34,788 nucleotides of DNA from Candidatus Faecousia intestinigallinarum (GTDB lineage Bacteria; Bacillota; Clostridia; Oscillospirales; Oscillospiraceae): positions 1 to 34,788 of the forward strand of contig DVKX01000044.1 in assembly GCA_018715805.1 (NCBI GenBank), given 5' to 3'. Made by a program: the position numbers and the translations under genes. The notes beneath the pieces were generated by a model that did no database searches, had not been told where the DNA came from, and saw only the letters and a program-made list of their open reading frames with translations. Position 1 is the first letter of the stretch, and every line of letters begins with the position of its first letter. This document shows positions 1 to 6,871 of this stretch, one piece after another.

Positions 1-1
1 A

Positions 2-190
2 TTTCTAATCTGTAATGAGTCCAATGGAAAAAATACAAAGGACGAAAAATGGACGGGCATCATCCAAGGTATGACAATTTACACTTCCGGGCAGATCGAG
101 AAAGCATTAAAAAATGCCGGGTTTTCAAAAATCGAGGTAGATCAAAGCAAAAAAGATTGGCTTTGTTTGGTTTGTAAAAAAGATGATTAA
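2..190 (+). CDS. Class I SAM-dependent methyltransferase, C-terminal fragment (5' end outside window)
   Basis: An open frame runs in from the left edge and stops at TAA 188-190, giving about 62 residues. The segment with NESNGKNTKDEKWTGII, then GMTIYTSGQIEKALKNAGF and a strand ending in WLCLVCKK resembles the C-terminal part of clostridial class I SAM-dependent methyltransferases (last strands of the Rossmann fold). The SAM-binding motifs lie upstream and are not visible, so the substrate cannot be stated. The codons are much richer in A and T than those of the genes from 500 onward, which suggests separate ancestry. A strong hairpin terminator follows directly. The family call is from memory of similar proteins and is moderately secure. 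Confidence 0.6.
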   Translation, partial: FLICNESNGKNTKDEKWTGIIQGMTIYTSGQIEKALKNAGFSKIEVDQSKKDWLCLVCKKDD

Positions 191-230
191 AAAGGTGCGA
201 CAGCATACAACGCTGTCACACCTTTCATTT
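191..230 (+). terminator. Intrinsic terminator of the partial methyltransferase gene
   Basis: A 14-bp stem (191-204 with 212-225, one internal mismatch) has a 7-nt loop and ends in a T-rich stretch. It begins directly after the stop codon of the methyltransferase fragment. Confidence 0.8.
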
Positions 231-410
231 TACTTCAAATCCATATTCACAGATTGGCAAGCAATGCAAACATGTACATGTTTGCGATTTTGGCGGGGAG
301 CAGACCCGCCAAAACGCTTGTTGAGGGATAACCCCCAAGCCCCCAAGATCGCTACCTTCGGTAGCGGCTGCGCGTCCTGCGAACGCTGAAAAATTTTAAG
401 AAGCAAAAGA
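230..410. other. Gene-free stretch with three inverted repeats, possible mobile-element remnant
   Basis: I see no convincing gene here. The segment holds a perfect 20-bp palindrome at 266-285 (core CATGTACATG), a perfect 10-bp inverted repeat 288-297/305-314 (TTTTGGCGGG with CCCGCCAAAA), and a 7-bp hairpin 350-356/360-366. A run rich in CCCCCAAG lies between the last two. Such stacked repeats with C-rich runs remind me of non-coding segments near relaxase genes in clostridial mobilizable elements. No relaxase gene is visible, so an oriT or element-end role is only a suggestion. Confidence 0.35.
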
Positions 411-460
411 AAACCTCTATGCAAATGGTTCGTCCATTCACATAGAGGTTTCTTATTTCC
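405..460. terminator. Bidirectional intrinsic terminator, probably ending spmAB
   Basis: An 11-bp perfect stem pairs 411-421 with 441-451. An inner 4-bp pairing (ATGG/CCAT) lies in the loop. A-rich and T-rich flanks on the two sides make it a possible terminator in either direction. It lies about 80 bp beyond the spmB stop codon on the minus strand. Confidence 0.7.
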
Positions 461-533
461 CGTTCACTTGACATAGGTTAGTATTTTCGCAATACTTCTT
501 TATGCTCCTCTGCCTTTTGCGGGGGGGCGGTTT

Positions 534-1049
534 TTATGCGGAAAAGAACAGCCGCACGGCCAGGGAAGCCATAAAAAAACCGGTGAAATCGGCGATCAAA
601 GCGGCAAGGATCGTATAACGGGTTTTTCGGATACCGGCGGCGCCGAAATAAACGCTGATGGTGTAAAATGTTGTTTCCGTAGAGCCGAGCATCACGGCGG
701 CAGTTCTGCCCACCAGGGAATCCACGCCGTAAGTGGCCATCAGTTCTGAACCCACCGCCAGCGCGGCGCTGCCGCTGATGGGACGGATGAGCACCAGCAT
801 AGCGGTCTCCGGCGGGATGCCGAATAGAGAAAACACTGGGGCGAAGAATTGACTGATCCAGGCGACGCCGCCGGAGGCGCGAAGCATATTGACCGCTGTA
901 AGCAGCAGCACCAGGGTGGGGAGGATGGATACAAGCAGCTTTAACCCATCCGCCGCCCCGGTGAGCATACATTCGTAGGCGTTCTCCCGTTTGCCGAGAG
1001 CGACGGCGCAGATGATGGCCAGCAGTCCAGGCACCAGATAGTCTAGCAT
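534..1049 (-). CDS. spmB: Spore maturation protein B
   Basis: SpmB is an integral membrane protein of the SpmA/SpmB pair, which affects core dehydration in developing spores. The frame gives 171 aa, close to the roughly 178 aa of the Bacillus protein, with several hydrophobic segments (start MLDYLVPGLLAIICAVA). Family hallmarks include LIRPISGSAALAV and the MLGSTETTFYTISVYFG segment. I chose ATG 1049 rather than an upstream in-frame ATG because the product then begins like known SpmB proteins. It overlaps the spmA stop codon within ATGCTAG, a sign of translational coupling. Expression during sporulation is expected from the family, but I found no clear sporulation-sigma promoter. Confidence 0.93.
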   Translation of the reverse strand: MLDYLVPGLLAIICAVALGKRENAYECMLTGAADGLKLLVSILPTLVLLLTAVNMLRASGGVAWISQFFAPVFSLFGIPPETAMLVLIRPISGSAALAVGSELMATYGVDSLVGRTAAVMLGSTETTFYTISVYFGAAGIRKTRYTILAALIADFTGFFMASLAVRLFFSA

Positions 1050-1627
1050 TTTGGCCACAGCTTTCCCAGAAAATAGGCGGCCAGAACGCCGATCCCGGCA
1101 GAGCAGAAGCTGGTGAGCCATACGGCCGGAAGGATATCAAAAGGGCTGGCGCAGCCCAATCCCGCCCGCACAGCCGCCACATTTGCGGGAATTAGCTGGA
1201 TGGAGGCTGTGTTCAGCACAATGAGCCGGCACAGCTCATCCCCTGCGGCACCGGGAGTCTTGGGGTTCACCAGGCGCCTTGCGGCGCGGATTCCCATAGG
1301 GGTAGCCGCATTGCCCAGCCCCAAAAGATTGGCGCAGACGTTGCCGCTCAAAGCCGAGGCGAGGATGGGATCCCGGCGGGCAGATGGGAAAAGCCGATGC
1401 AGCAGCGGTCGGAACAGCCGGGAGAGCAGGTCGGTAATGCCTGCTTTCTCCATCAGTCTGCCAACGCCGCTCCACAGGCACAGAGAACCCGCCATGGAGA
1501 CGGCCAGCGTGACGCCTGCCTGGGCGCCCTGCGGCACAGCGGCGCTGAGGGCGGCGCCCTGGCCGGTAATCATGGCGCTGATGATGGAAAAAAGGATGAG
1601 TCCGCCCCAGAGATAGCTTAAAGTCAT
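1043..1627 (-). CDS. spmA: Spore maturation protein A
   Basis: SpmA is the partner membrane protein of SpmB in spore core dehydration. The 194-aa product matches the family length and has multiple membrane segments (MTLSYLWGGLILFSIISAM at the N-terminus). It carries the typical GNVCANLLGLGNAATPMG and LIVLNTASIQLIPANVAA blocks. ATG 1627 is preceded at 9 nt by a strong GGGGAGG Shine-Dalgarno; an upstream in-frame start would extend into sequence unlike SpmA. The Shine-Dalgarno can pair with a CCTCCCC just upstream, so translation may be gated by an RNA hairpin. The gene is divergent from abrB and overlaps spmB by 7 bp. Confidence 0.93.
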   Translation of the reverse strand: MTLSYLWGGLILFSIISAMITGQGAALSAAVPQGAQAGVTLAVSMAGSLCLWSGVGRLMEKAGITDLLSRLFRPLLHRLFPSARRDPILASALSGNVCANLLGLGNAATPMGIRAARRLVNPKTPGAAGDELCRLIVLNTASIQLIPANVAAVRAGLGCASPFDILPAVWLTSFCSAGIGVLAAYFLGKLWPKC

Positions 1628-1636
1628 GGTTACCGC

Positions 1637-1666
1637 CTCCCCTGGAAGTCTATGCCAAGGGGAGGA
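1637..1666 (-). promoter_or_regulatory. RNA hairpin sequestering the spmA ribosome-binding site
   Basis: In the spmA leader (minus strand), CCTCCCC at 1666-1660 pairs perfectly with the Shine-Dalgarno GGGGAGG at 1643-1637. TGG/CCA extends the stem after a one-base bulge, and the loop is 9 nt. The paired bases are exactly those expected to bind 16S rRNA. A regulatory role is inference. Confidence 0.5.
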
Positions 1667-1704
1667 TGGACTTGCCGTATCCCCGGCTTTTTTAGAATTT
1701 GCCT

Positions 1705-1733
1705 TTGACTTTTCCCACAAACGCAATTATAAT
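1705..1733 (+). promoter_or_regulatory. SigA-type promoter of abrB
   Basis: The -35 TTGACT (1705-1710) and a perfect -10 TATAAT (1728-1733) are separated by 17 bp. The predicted start is about 25 bp upstream of the abrB ATG. Confidence 0.85.
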
Positions 1734-1763
1734 CAATGGAAAATAGAAAAGGAGCGTGCGATC

Positions 1764-2009
1764 ATGCAATCGACTGGGATCGTTCGGAAGGTGGATGATC
1801 TGGGGCGCATTGTGCTTCCGGCAGAGATCCGCCGGATGCTGGACATTCAAGAGGGTTCGGATGTGGAGTTCTATTTGGAGAACGGACGCATCGTGCTGTG
1901 CAAGCTGGAGAATGGATGCATTTTCTGCGGTGCCCGGGAATCCCTCCGGCGGTTTCATGGAAAAAACCTTTGCAGGAACTGCATCAATACCCTGCGGGGG
2001 CTGGAATAA
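1764..2009 (+). CDS. abrB: AbrB-family transition-state regulator with C-terminal Cys motif
   Basis: The 81-aa protein has a typical N-terminal AbrB swapped-hairpin DNA-binding domain (residues about 1-50: STGIVRKVDDLGRIVLPAEIRR...EGSDVEFYL). The C-terminus contains CIFCG and CRNC, a possible small zinc-binding or multimerisation element seen in clostridial relatives. In Bacillus, AbrB represses post-exponential genes during growth. ATG 1764 is preceded by AAAGGAG. The gene is convergent with rsmI-yabB, matching the Bacillus neighbourhood abrB/yabC/yabB, which supports the name. A strong bidirectional terminator follows. Confidence 0.88.
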   Translation: MQSTGIVRKVDDLGRIVLPAEIRRMLDIQEGSDVEFYLENGRIVLCKLENGCIFCGARESLRRFHGKNLCRNCINTLRGLE

Positions 2010-2045
2010 AAAGTTCGCCGGAATGTTCCGGCGAACTTTTTATTC
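2008..2045. terminator. Bidirectional terminator between abrB and rsmI
   Basis: A perfect 16-bp stem (2008-2023 with 2026-2041) has a 2-nt gap at the apex. A5 and T5 flanks serve both convergent genes; the stem overlaps the last codons of rsmI. Confidence 0.9.
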
Positions 2046-2870
2046 GGAAATAGCGGCCTCGTAGACCAGATTTTTAGGGAGCCCCAATTCCTGCGCTGCC
2101 TGACGGATGGCGTCCTTGCGGCTCATACCGCTGTCGATCAGCTGCGCTACACGGGCTTTGGCGTCCTGTGGCGTGGCGGCGGACTCCGGTGCAGGCTCGG
2201 CGCCGGCCAGCACCAGTACGAATTCTCCCTTGGGCGGCTGCGCAGAATATTTTTCCACGGCTTCCCCCAGAGTTGTACGCACAACTTCCTCGTGAAGTTT
2301 GGTCAGCTCCCGGCAGAGACTGATCTTTCGTTCCGCGCCAAACATGGCGGCCATATCCTGGAGGGTGGCCAGCAGTTTATGGGGAGCTTCGTAGAAGACC
2401 ATGGTGCGCTCCTCCCGGAGCAGGGACTCCAAATGCTCCCGGCGGCTCTTTTTTGCCGTGGACAAGAATCCCTCGAAACAGAATCGCCCCGTGGGAAGCC
2501 CTGAGATGGACAGCCCGGTGATAACAGCGCAGGGACCCGGAATGGCAGCGACGGTAATGCCTGCCTCCGCGCACTGGCGCACCAGATCCTCTCCGGGGTC
2601 GGAAATGGCAGGGCTGCCCGCGTCGGAAACCAGCGCGCAGGTTTCCCCGGCCTGGAGCCGCTCCAAAATTATATTGCCCTTTTGCGCCTTGTTATGCTCA
2701 TAGTAGCTGACAAGGCTTTTTTTGATGCCCAGGTGGTTCAGGAGCTTCAGTGTGACCCGGGTATCCTCCGCAGCGATAAAATCCGCCCGTTCCAGCGTGT
2801 CTCGGCAGCGCTGAGAAATATCCCCCAGGTTTCCAATGGGGGTGGGTACCAGATACAGCGTTCCAGCCAT
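2040..2870 (-). CDS. rsmI: 16S rRNA (cytidine(1402)-2'-O)-methyltransferase RsmI
   Basis: RsmI methylates the ribose of C1402 in 16S rRNA, and in this window its neighbour RsmH would modify the base of the same nucleotide. The 276-aa protein is a tetrapyrrole-methylase-fold enzyme with LYLVPTPIGNLGDI at the N-terminus, AEDTRVTLKLLNHL, and the SAM-site segment LVSDAGSPAISDPG. A C-terminal helical domain (about 225-276) ends in SRKDAIRQAAQELGLPKN. ATG 2870 follows AGGAGG. It lies 9 bp downstream of yabB in the same operon. Confidence 0.96.
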   Translation of the reverse strand: MAGTLYLVPTPIGNLGDISQRCRDTLERADFIAAEDTRVTLKLLNHLGIKKSLVSYYEHNKAQKGNIILERLQAGETCALVSDAGSPAISDPGEDLVRQCAEAGITVAAIPGPCAVITGLSISGLPTGRFCFEGFLSTAKKSRREHLESLLREERTMVFYEAPHKLLATLQDMAAMFGAERKISLCRELTKLHEEVVRTTLGEAVEKYSAQPPKGEFVLVLAGAEPAPESAATPQDAKARVAQLIDSGMSRKDAIRQAAQELGLPKNLVYEAAISE

Positions 2871-2879
2871 AGCGTCCTC

Positions 2880-3569
2880 CTAAAGATGATATACACGGCG
2901 ATAATACGCCGTTTTTTCTCCTTGCCGGGTAAACAGGGCTTCTTCCTCCCAGGTAAGCCCATGCTTACCGCCCCGGCGGCACTGAACAAGCACCAGCGTT
3001 ACAGGGCCGCCTTCCCGGTGGCGTACCAGCCGCAGGCGTTTGGGGGCAAAGCCTGTTTTGTCTGCCTGGGCAAATAGTTCTCCCAAACGCTCGGGACGGT
3101 GCACCAGGCAGAAATCGCCCCCATACCGCACTGCCCAGGCGGCGGCTGCGAACAGCTGGGGCAGGGCGCAGGAACGCTCCTGCCGGGCGATGGGATATGT
3201 TTGGCTCTCCAATCCGCCGGAAAAATAGGGGGGATTGGAGCAGCATAGGTGGAAGCTCCCGTGCTCCAGAAAGGTGGGGATGGCGGAGAGATCCGCGCAT
3301 ATACTTTCCAGACGGGAGGTGATTCCGTTGCGCCGGGCGTTCTCCAGCGCCATGCGGTGCGCCTGCGCGTCCAGCTCCACGCCGGTGACATGACAGTCCG
3401 GGCAGGAAGCGCACAGCAGCAGTCCCAGCGTACCGCAGCCGGATCCAAGATCCAAAACGCGGGCACCCCGCCTTGGACGAACAAAGTCTGCCAATACCAT
3501 GGAATCCGTACTCAATAGGAACGCGCCGGGAGAGAGTTCCAGGGTCAGGCCGTTATGCAAATATTCCAT
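2880..3569 (-). CDS. yabB: TrmN6/YabB-type tRNA1(Val) adenine-N6 methyltransferase
   Basis: This is a class I SAM methyltransferase of the TrmN6/YabB group, which in Bacillus and E. coli modifies an adenine of tRNA(Val) position 37. Motif I is DLGSGCGTLGL, the acidic motif II is GVELD, and the adenine-N6 signature NPPY is present. I prefer ATG 3569 (229 aa) because GGAGA stands 6 nt upstream; the ATG at 3581 has no ribosome-binding site and lies against the ferredoxin terminator. Bacillus has a small gene (yazA) between yabB and rsmI; it is absent here. The exact tRNA substrate is inferred from the family. Confidence 0.88.
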   Translation of the reverse strand: MEYLHNGLTLELSPGAFLLSTDSMVLADFVRPRRGARVLDLGSGCGTLGLLLCASCPDCHVTGVELDAQAHRMALENARRNGITSRLESICADLSAIPTFLEHGSFHLCCSNPPYFSGGLESQTYPIARQERSCALPQLFAAAAWAVRYGGDFCLVHRPERLGELFAQADKTGFAPKRLRLVRHREGGPVTLVLVQCRRGGKHGLTWEEEALFTRQGEKTAYYRRVYHL

Positions 3570-3581
3570 TGCTGTCTCCAT

Positions 3582-3622
3582 AAAAAACCGGCCTGCGCTC
3601 CGGATAGCCAGCGCGCAGACCG
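3582..3622 (-). terminator. Intrinsic terminator of the ferredoxin gene
   Basis: On the minus strand, a 10-bp stem (3622-3613 with 3598-3589, one G-U pair) is followed by T6 at 3587-3582. It lies between the ferredoxin and yabB, so yabB would need read-through or its own promoter. Confidence 0.8.
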
Positions 3623-3640
3623 ATGGTGAACCGTGGGGAA

Positions 3641-3811
3641 TTAGCCTTCCTCGATCGCTTCAACGGGGCAGTTGTCGGCGCAGGCGCCGCAGCTGACGCA
3701 AACGTCCGCATCGATAACGTACTTCTCGTCGCCCTCAGAAATCGCTTCGACGGGGCAGTTATCGGCGCAGGTGCCGCACTTGATGCAAGCATCGGTGATA
3801 TTGTAAGCCAT
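3641..3811 (-). CDS. 2[4Fe-4S] clostridial ferredoxin
   Basis: The gene encodes a 56-aa low-potential electron carrier that serves many fermentative oxidoreductases in the cytoplasm. Two near-identical halves each carry CxxCxxCxxxCP: Cys9, 12, 15, 19 and Cys38, 41, 44, 48, so each half supplies ligands for both cubane clusters in the usual pattern. The start MAYNITDAC and acidic surface are typical. ATG 3811 is preceded by GGGAGGG. A terminator follows, so it is probably monocistronic. The internal DNA repeat between the two halves reflects the known gene-duplication origin of this family. Confidence 0.97.
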   Translation of the reverse strand: MAYNITDACIKCGTCADNCPVEAISEGDEKYVIDADVCVSCGACADNCPVEAIEEG

Positions 3812-3864
3812 GATTTACCCTCCCATTATGTATGTAGTAGCGCATCAATAAGCAATGCACTTTT

Positions 3865-3892
3865 ATTCTAGCATGGATTTTGGAAAAAGCAA
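3865..3892 (-). promoter_or_regulatory. Candidate promoter of the ferredoxin gene
   Basis: On the minus strand, a -10 TAGAAT (3870-3865) lies 16 bp from TTGCTT (3892-3887). The -35 is weak, so this is a tentative call. Its position within the longest clpC reading frame argues for the later clpC start. Confidence 0.45.
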
Positions 3893-3963
3893 TGCCTTTT
3901 TTCGATAATGGGTATATTTTTTACCGGCCGCGGGGAGAATTTCCGGGCAAAGGAGTGGGGCGG

Positions 3964-6279
3964 GTGCGTTATGGAGAAAGATGCCGGGAGATACTGCTTT
4001 TGGCGGCGGAAAAAGCCAGAGCCATGGGGCATAGCTGTGTAGGATCTACCCATCTGCTGCTGGCGTTGAGCCAGAGTCCGGGCATGGCGGGGGAACTGCT
4101 GCGGAGCGCAGGCGTAGGCAGCGAACTGCTCCATAGTTTGGCGGCTGTGCGCTGGGGATTGGGGAGCGCGGGACTGCCTTTGCCGCAGGGATGGTCTTAT
4201 CAGGCAAAGGGGATCCTCTGCGGCGCGGGACAGGAGGCAAAGCAAACGGGATACCGGGAAGTGCTGCCCATGCACCTGCTGCTGGCGCTGCTGCGCCGGG
4301 AAAAAAGCGCTGCCTGGGAGATCCTTACTTGGGGCGGCGTGAATGTGGATGAGCTGTTCACCAGAACCTTGGAGAACCTGCAATGGGGAGAAGTGGAGCC
4401 AGTAAAAAAGGAGGGCGTTATTTTGAAGCTGTTGGAGCAGTTCAGCGAGGATCTGATCGCCAAGGCGGTCAATATGGAACCAATCGTGGGTCGAGAGCGG
4501 GAGATCGATATGGTGATCGGGATCCTTAGCCGGAAAAACAAGAATAATCCTGCCCTGGTAGGGGAACCGGGCGTGGGGAAAACCGCCATTGCCGAGGGGC
4601 TTGCCCAGCGCATGGCGGCGGGCAGCGTGCCCCCGCAGCTGAAAAACAAACGGCTGATTAGTCTGAATATGGCCAATCTGGTGGCCGGAACAAAATATCG
4701 GGGAGAATTTGAGGAGCGGCTGCGGGACGTCCTGGCGGAGATCCGCCGCAGCGGCGATATTATTTTGTTTGTGGACGAAATGCACACCATTGTAGGCGCA
4801 GGAGCGGCGGAGGGCGCTATCGATGCAGCCAACATTTTTAAGCCGGCGCTGGGACGGGGCGAGCTGCAGATGCTGGGCGCTACTACGCTGACCGAGTACC
4901 GGAAATATATTGAGAAGGATCCGGCGCTGGAACGGCGTTTTCGCCCGGTGCGGGTGGAAGAACCGGACGGCGAGGCCACAATGGCCATTTTGCGGGGGCT
5001 GAAACCGGGTTTGGAACGTCACCACCGGTTGCGTATGACAGAGGAAGCCTTGAAAGATGCCATTAATCTTTCTGTGCGGTATCTGCCGGATCTATATCTG
5101 CCGGACAAGGCCATTGATCTGCTGGACGAGGGCGCGGCGCACGCACGGATGGAAGAACTGCAATGGGGGAAAAGCGAAGTCCGGAAGGAACTGGAATTAG
5201 CGCTGCAGGAAGCGGTACGGGAGAGCCGTTTCGAACAGGCGGCGCAGATCCGGGATAAGATGCAGCAGCTTCCCACTCCCAGAGAGAGCCGCCGCCCTCG
5301 GGCGGTAACGGCGGCGGACGTAGCTTGGGCGGTATCCGCGCGAACCGGGATCCCAGTGGGACGATTGACGGTGAGCCGGCGGGAACAGCTGCTGCACTTG
5401 GAAGAGGCGCTGTCTCAGCAGGTGCTGGGGCAGCAGGAGGCGGTGCGGGTGGTGGCGGATACCCTCCGCCGTGGTCTGGCGGGGATCCGAGACGCCGCCC
5501 GTCCCATCGCCTGTATGCTTTTTACCGGCCCGACCGGGGTGGGAAAAACAGAACTGTGCCGCAGCGTTGCCCAGGAGCTATACGGCAGCAGCGATGCCAT
5601 GATTCGACTGGATATGACAGAGTATATGGAAAAGCAGTCGGTTGCCCGGCTGATCGGCGCGCCGCCGGGATATGTGGGATATGAGGATGGCGGCAAACTT
5701 ACGGAAGCGGTAAGGCGGCGGCCTTACTGCCTGGTATTGCTGGACGAGTTGGAGAAAGCCCACCCGGATGTGGCGGGAATCCTGCTGCAAATTATGGAGG
5801 AAGGGGTGCTGACGGACAGCACCGGACGGCGGGTAAGCTTTCAGAATGCCATTGTGGTGATGACCTCGAATATCGGCGGTGAATTGCAGGGGGACGGATT
5901 GGGATTTTCCCCCACTGGGCGAACAGGAAAAACCGAGGAACTCCTGCGGCAGTATTTTACACCGGAATTCTTAGGCCGGATTGACCGCATCATCTGCTTT
6001 CAGCGTCTGGACAAAAAAGCCATGGAGGATATTGCGGAGAAGTACTTGCGGCAATTCCAGGCGCGCGCCGTTTCCGCAGGCATTCAGCTGTCATTGCCCG
6101 AGGAACTGCCTGGGTGGCTGGCAGGAAAGTGCCAGGCCAAGGATGGCGCGCGGCATCTCCGGCGGCTGGTACAGGATCAGGTGGAAGGGCCGCTGGCGCT
6201 TTACCTGCTGCAAAGCGGCAAGAGCCATCTGCGGCTGCGCGCTAAACTGGAGGATGGAAAGCTGCGGTTTCAGGGGTAA
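3964..6279 (+). CDS. clpC: ATP-dependent Clp protease ATP-binding subunit ClpC
   Basis: ClpC is a hexameric AAA+ unfoldase that feeds substrates to ClpP. From GTG 3964 the product is 771 aa. It has an N-terminal Clp_N double repeat (about 1-140), then AAA-1 with GEPGVGKT (200-207) and DEMHTI. A ClpC-type middle region with a UVR-like helix (SRFEQAAQIRDKMQQL) follows, then AAA-2 with GPTGVGKT (522-529) and LDELEKAHPD, a GLGF loop that may contact ClpP, and the D2-small domain. GTG 3964 has AAAGGAG at 8 nt, and the protein then starts VRYGERCREIL like other ClpCs. An upstream ATG (3892) would add 24 atypical residues. The regulators ctsR, mcsA and mcsB, often adjacent, are not here. Confidence 0.92.
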   Translation: MRYGERCREILLLAAEKARAMGHSCVGSTHLLLALSQSPGMAGELLRSAGVGSELLHSLAAVRWGLGSAGLPLPQGWSYQAKGILCGAGQEAKQTGYREVLPMHLLLALLRREKSAAWEILTWGGVNVDELFTRTLENLQWGEVEPVKKEGVILKLLEQFSEDLIAKAVNMEPIVGREREIDMVIGILSRKNKNNPALVGEPGVGKTAIAEGLAQRMAAGSVPPQLKNKRLISLNMANLVAGTKYRGEFEERLRDVLAEIRRSGDIILFVDEMHTIVGAGAAEGAIDAANIFKPALGRGELQMLGATTLTEYRKYIEKDPALERRFRPVRVEEPDGEATMAILRGLKPGLERHHRLRMTEEALKDAINLSVRYLPDLYLPDKAIDLLDEGAAHARMEELQWGKSEVRKELELALQEAVRESRFEQAAQIRDKMQQLPTPRESRRPRAVTAADVAWAVSARTGIPVGRLTVSRREQLLHLEEALSQQVLGQQEAVRVVADTLRRGLAGIRDAARPIACMLFTGPTGVGKTELCRSVAQELYGSSDAMIRLDMTEYMEKQSVARLIGAPPGYVGYEDGGKLTEAVRRRPYCLVLLDELEKAHPDVAGILLQIMEEGVLTDSTGRRVSFQNAIVVMTSNIGGELQGDGLGFSPTGRTGKTEELLRQYFTPEFLGRIDRIICFQRLDKKAMEDIAEKYLRQFQARAVSAGIQLSLPEELPGWLAGKCQAKDGARHLRRLVQDQVEGPLALYLLQSGKSHLRLRAKLEDGKLRFQG

Positions 6280-6306
6280 AAGGATAAAATATAGAACAGA
6301 TGCTCT

Positions 6307-6332
6307 AAAAATGAAACTTTTTTTCATTTTTT
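6307..6332 (+). terminator. Terminator after clpC
   Basis: An A/T-rich hairpin (AAAATGAAA with TTTCATTTT) ends in a T run shortly after the clpC stop codon and before the dcw promoter. Because the stem is weak, confidence is moderate. Confidence 0.55.
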
Positions 6333-6355
6333 CCCGGGCAAAGGCAAAAAAAAGA

Positions 6356-6384
6356 TTGATTTTTCGGGAGGAACCCGTTATACT
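6356..6384 (+). promoter_or_regulatory. SigA-type promoter of the dcw cluster
   Basis: TTGATT (6356-6361) and TATACT (6379-6384) are spaced by 17 bp. Transcription would start near 6391, right at the MraZ-box array. Confidence 0.82.
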
Positions 6385-6390
6385 GTCTAT

Positions 6391-6428
6391 AAATGGAGTA
6401 AAAGGGTAGTAAAGTGGAGCAAAAGGGA
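6391..6428 (+). promoter_or_regulatory. MraZ-box array (predicted MraZ operator)
   Basis: Four direct repeats of an AAA-N-GG type unit (AAATGGAGT, AAAGGGTAGT, AAAGTGGAGC, AAAAGGGAA) recur about every 10-11 bp, one helical turn. This matches the known arrangement of MraZ binding sites upstream of mraZ in bacteria. Here the array lies just downstream of the predicted transcription start, so bound MraZ should repress its own operon. Confidence 0.75.
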
Positions 6429-6442
6429 AAGGAGGCGGCGGA

Positions 6443-6871
6443 ATGATCGGCAAATATACCGCGAAGCTGGATGATAAAAACCGAATGTTTTTGCCGTCTC
6501 GCCTGCGCGCTGACCTGGGAAGCTGTTTCTACGTGACCTTGGGGGTCAACTGCGGCCGCCGGTGCCTGACGGTGTATACGGCTCAGGACTGGAAGACTTT
6601 GGAAGAAAACTATAATCGGCTCCCGCTCTCCCAGCGAGGGGAGGCCACCAGCCTGATCTTCATTAACGCGGCGGAGTGCCTGCCGGATAAGCAGTTTCGC
6701 TTCAGCCTGCCCCAGTATTTGCTCAGCTACGCCGGGATTGGCCGGGATGTGGTGATTGTAGGTCGGGCAGGACAGGCGGAGATTTGGGATGCTGCGGAAT
6801 TTGACGCCTTCGAGCGGGAGAATTTGACGCCGGATAAGCTGTTGGCGTCTTTGGGGGCAATCGGACTATGA
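6443..6871 (+). CDS. mraZ: Transcriptional regulator MraZ
   Basis: MraZ is the AbrB-like, ring-forming DNA-binding protein that controls the dcw cluster. The 142-aa product has two MraZ/AbrB-type repeats. The first begins MIGKYTAKLDDKNRMFLPSRLR, and the second has FINAAECLPDKQFRFSLPQYLLSYAGIGRDVVIVG. The family's DxxxR and SLP-type motifs are visible in both halves. ATG 6443 is preceded by AAAGGAGG. It is the first gene of the operon, and its stop overlaps the rsmH start (ATGA). Autoregulation is predicted from the box array in the leader. Confidence 0.95.
   Translation: MIGKYTAKLDDKNRMFLPSRLRADLGSCFYVTLGVNCGRRCLTVYTAQDWKTLEENYNRLPLSQRGEATSLIFINAAECLPDKQFRFSLPQYLLSYAGIGRDVVIVGRAGQAEIWDAAEFDAFERENLTPDKLLASLGAIGL

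Noticed and set aside
183..424. Two overlapping small frames (68 and 64 aa) in the left intergenic region
   Set aside because: They run through the terminator and the inverted repeats, lack ribosome-binding sites and show no domain; the DNA looks non-coding.
3868..5025. A 385-aa open frame on the minus strand inside clpC
   Set aside because: It overlaps the strongly conserved ClpC gene and has no domain signature; a shadow frame.
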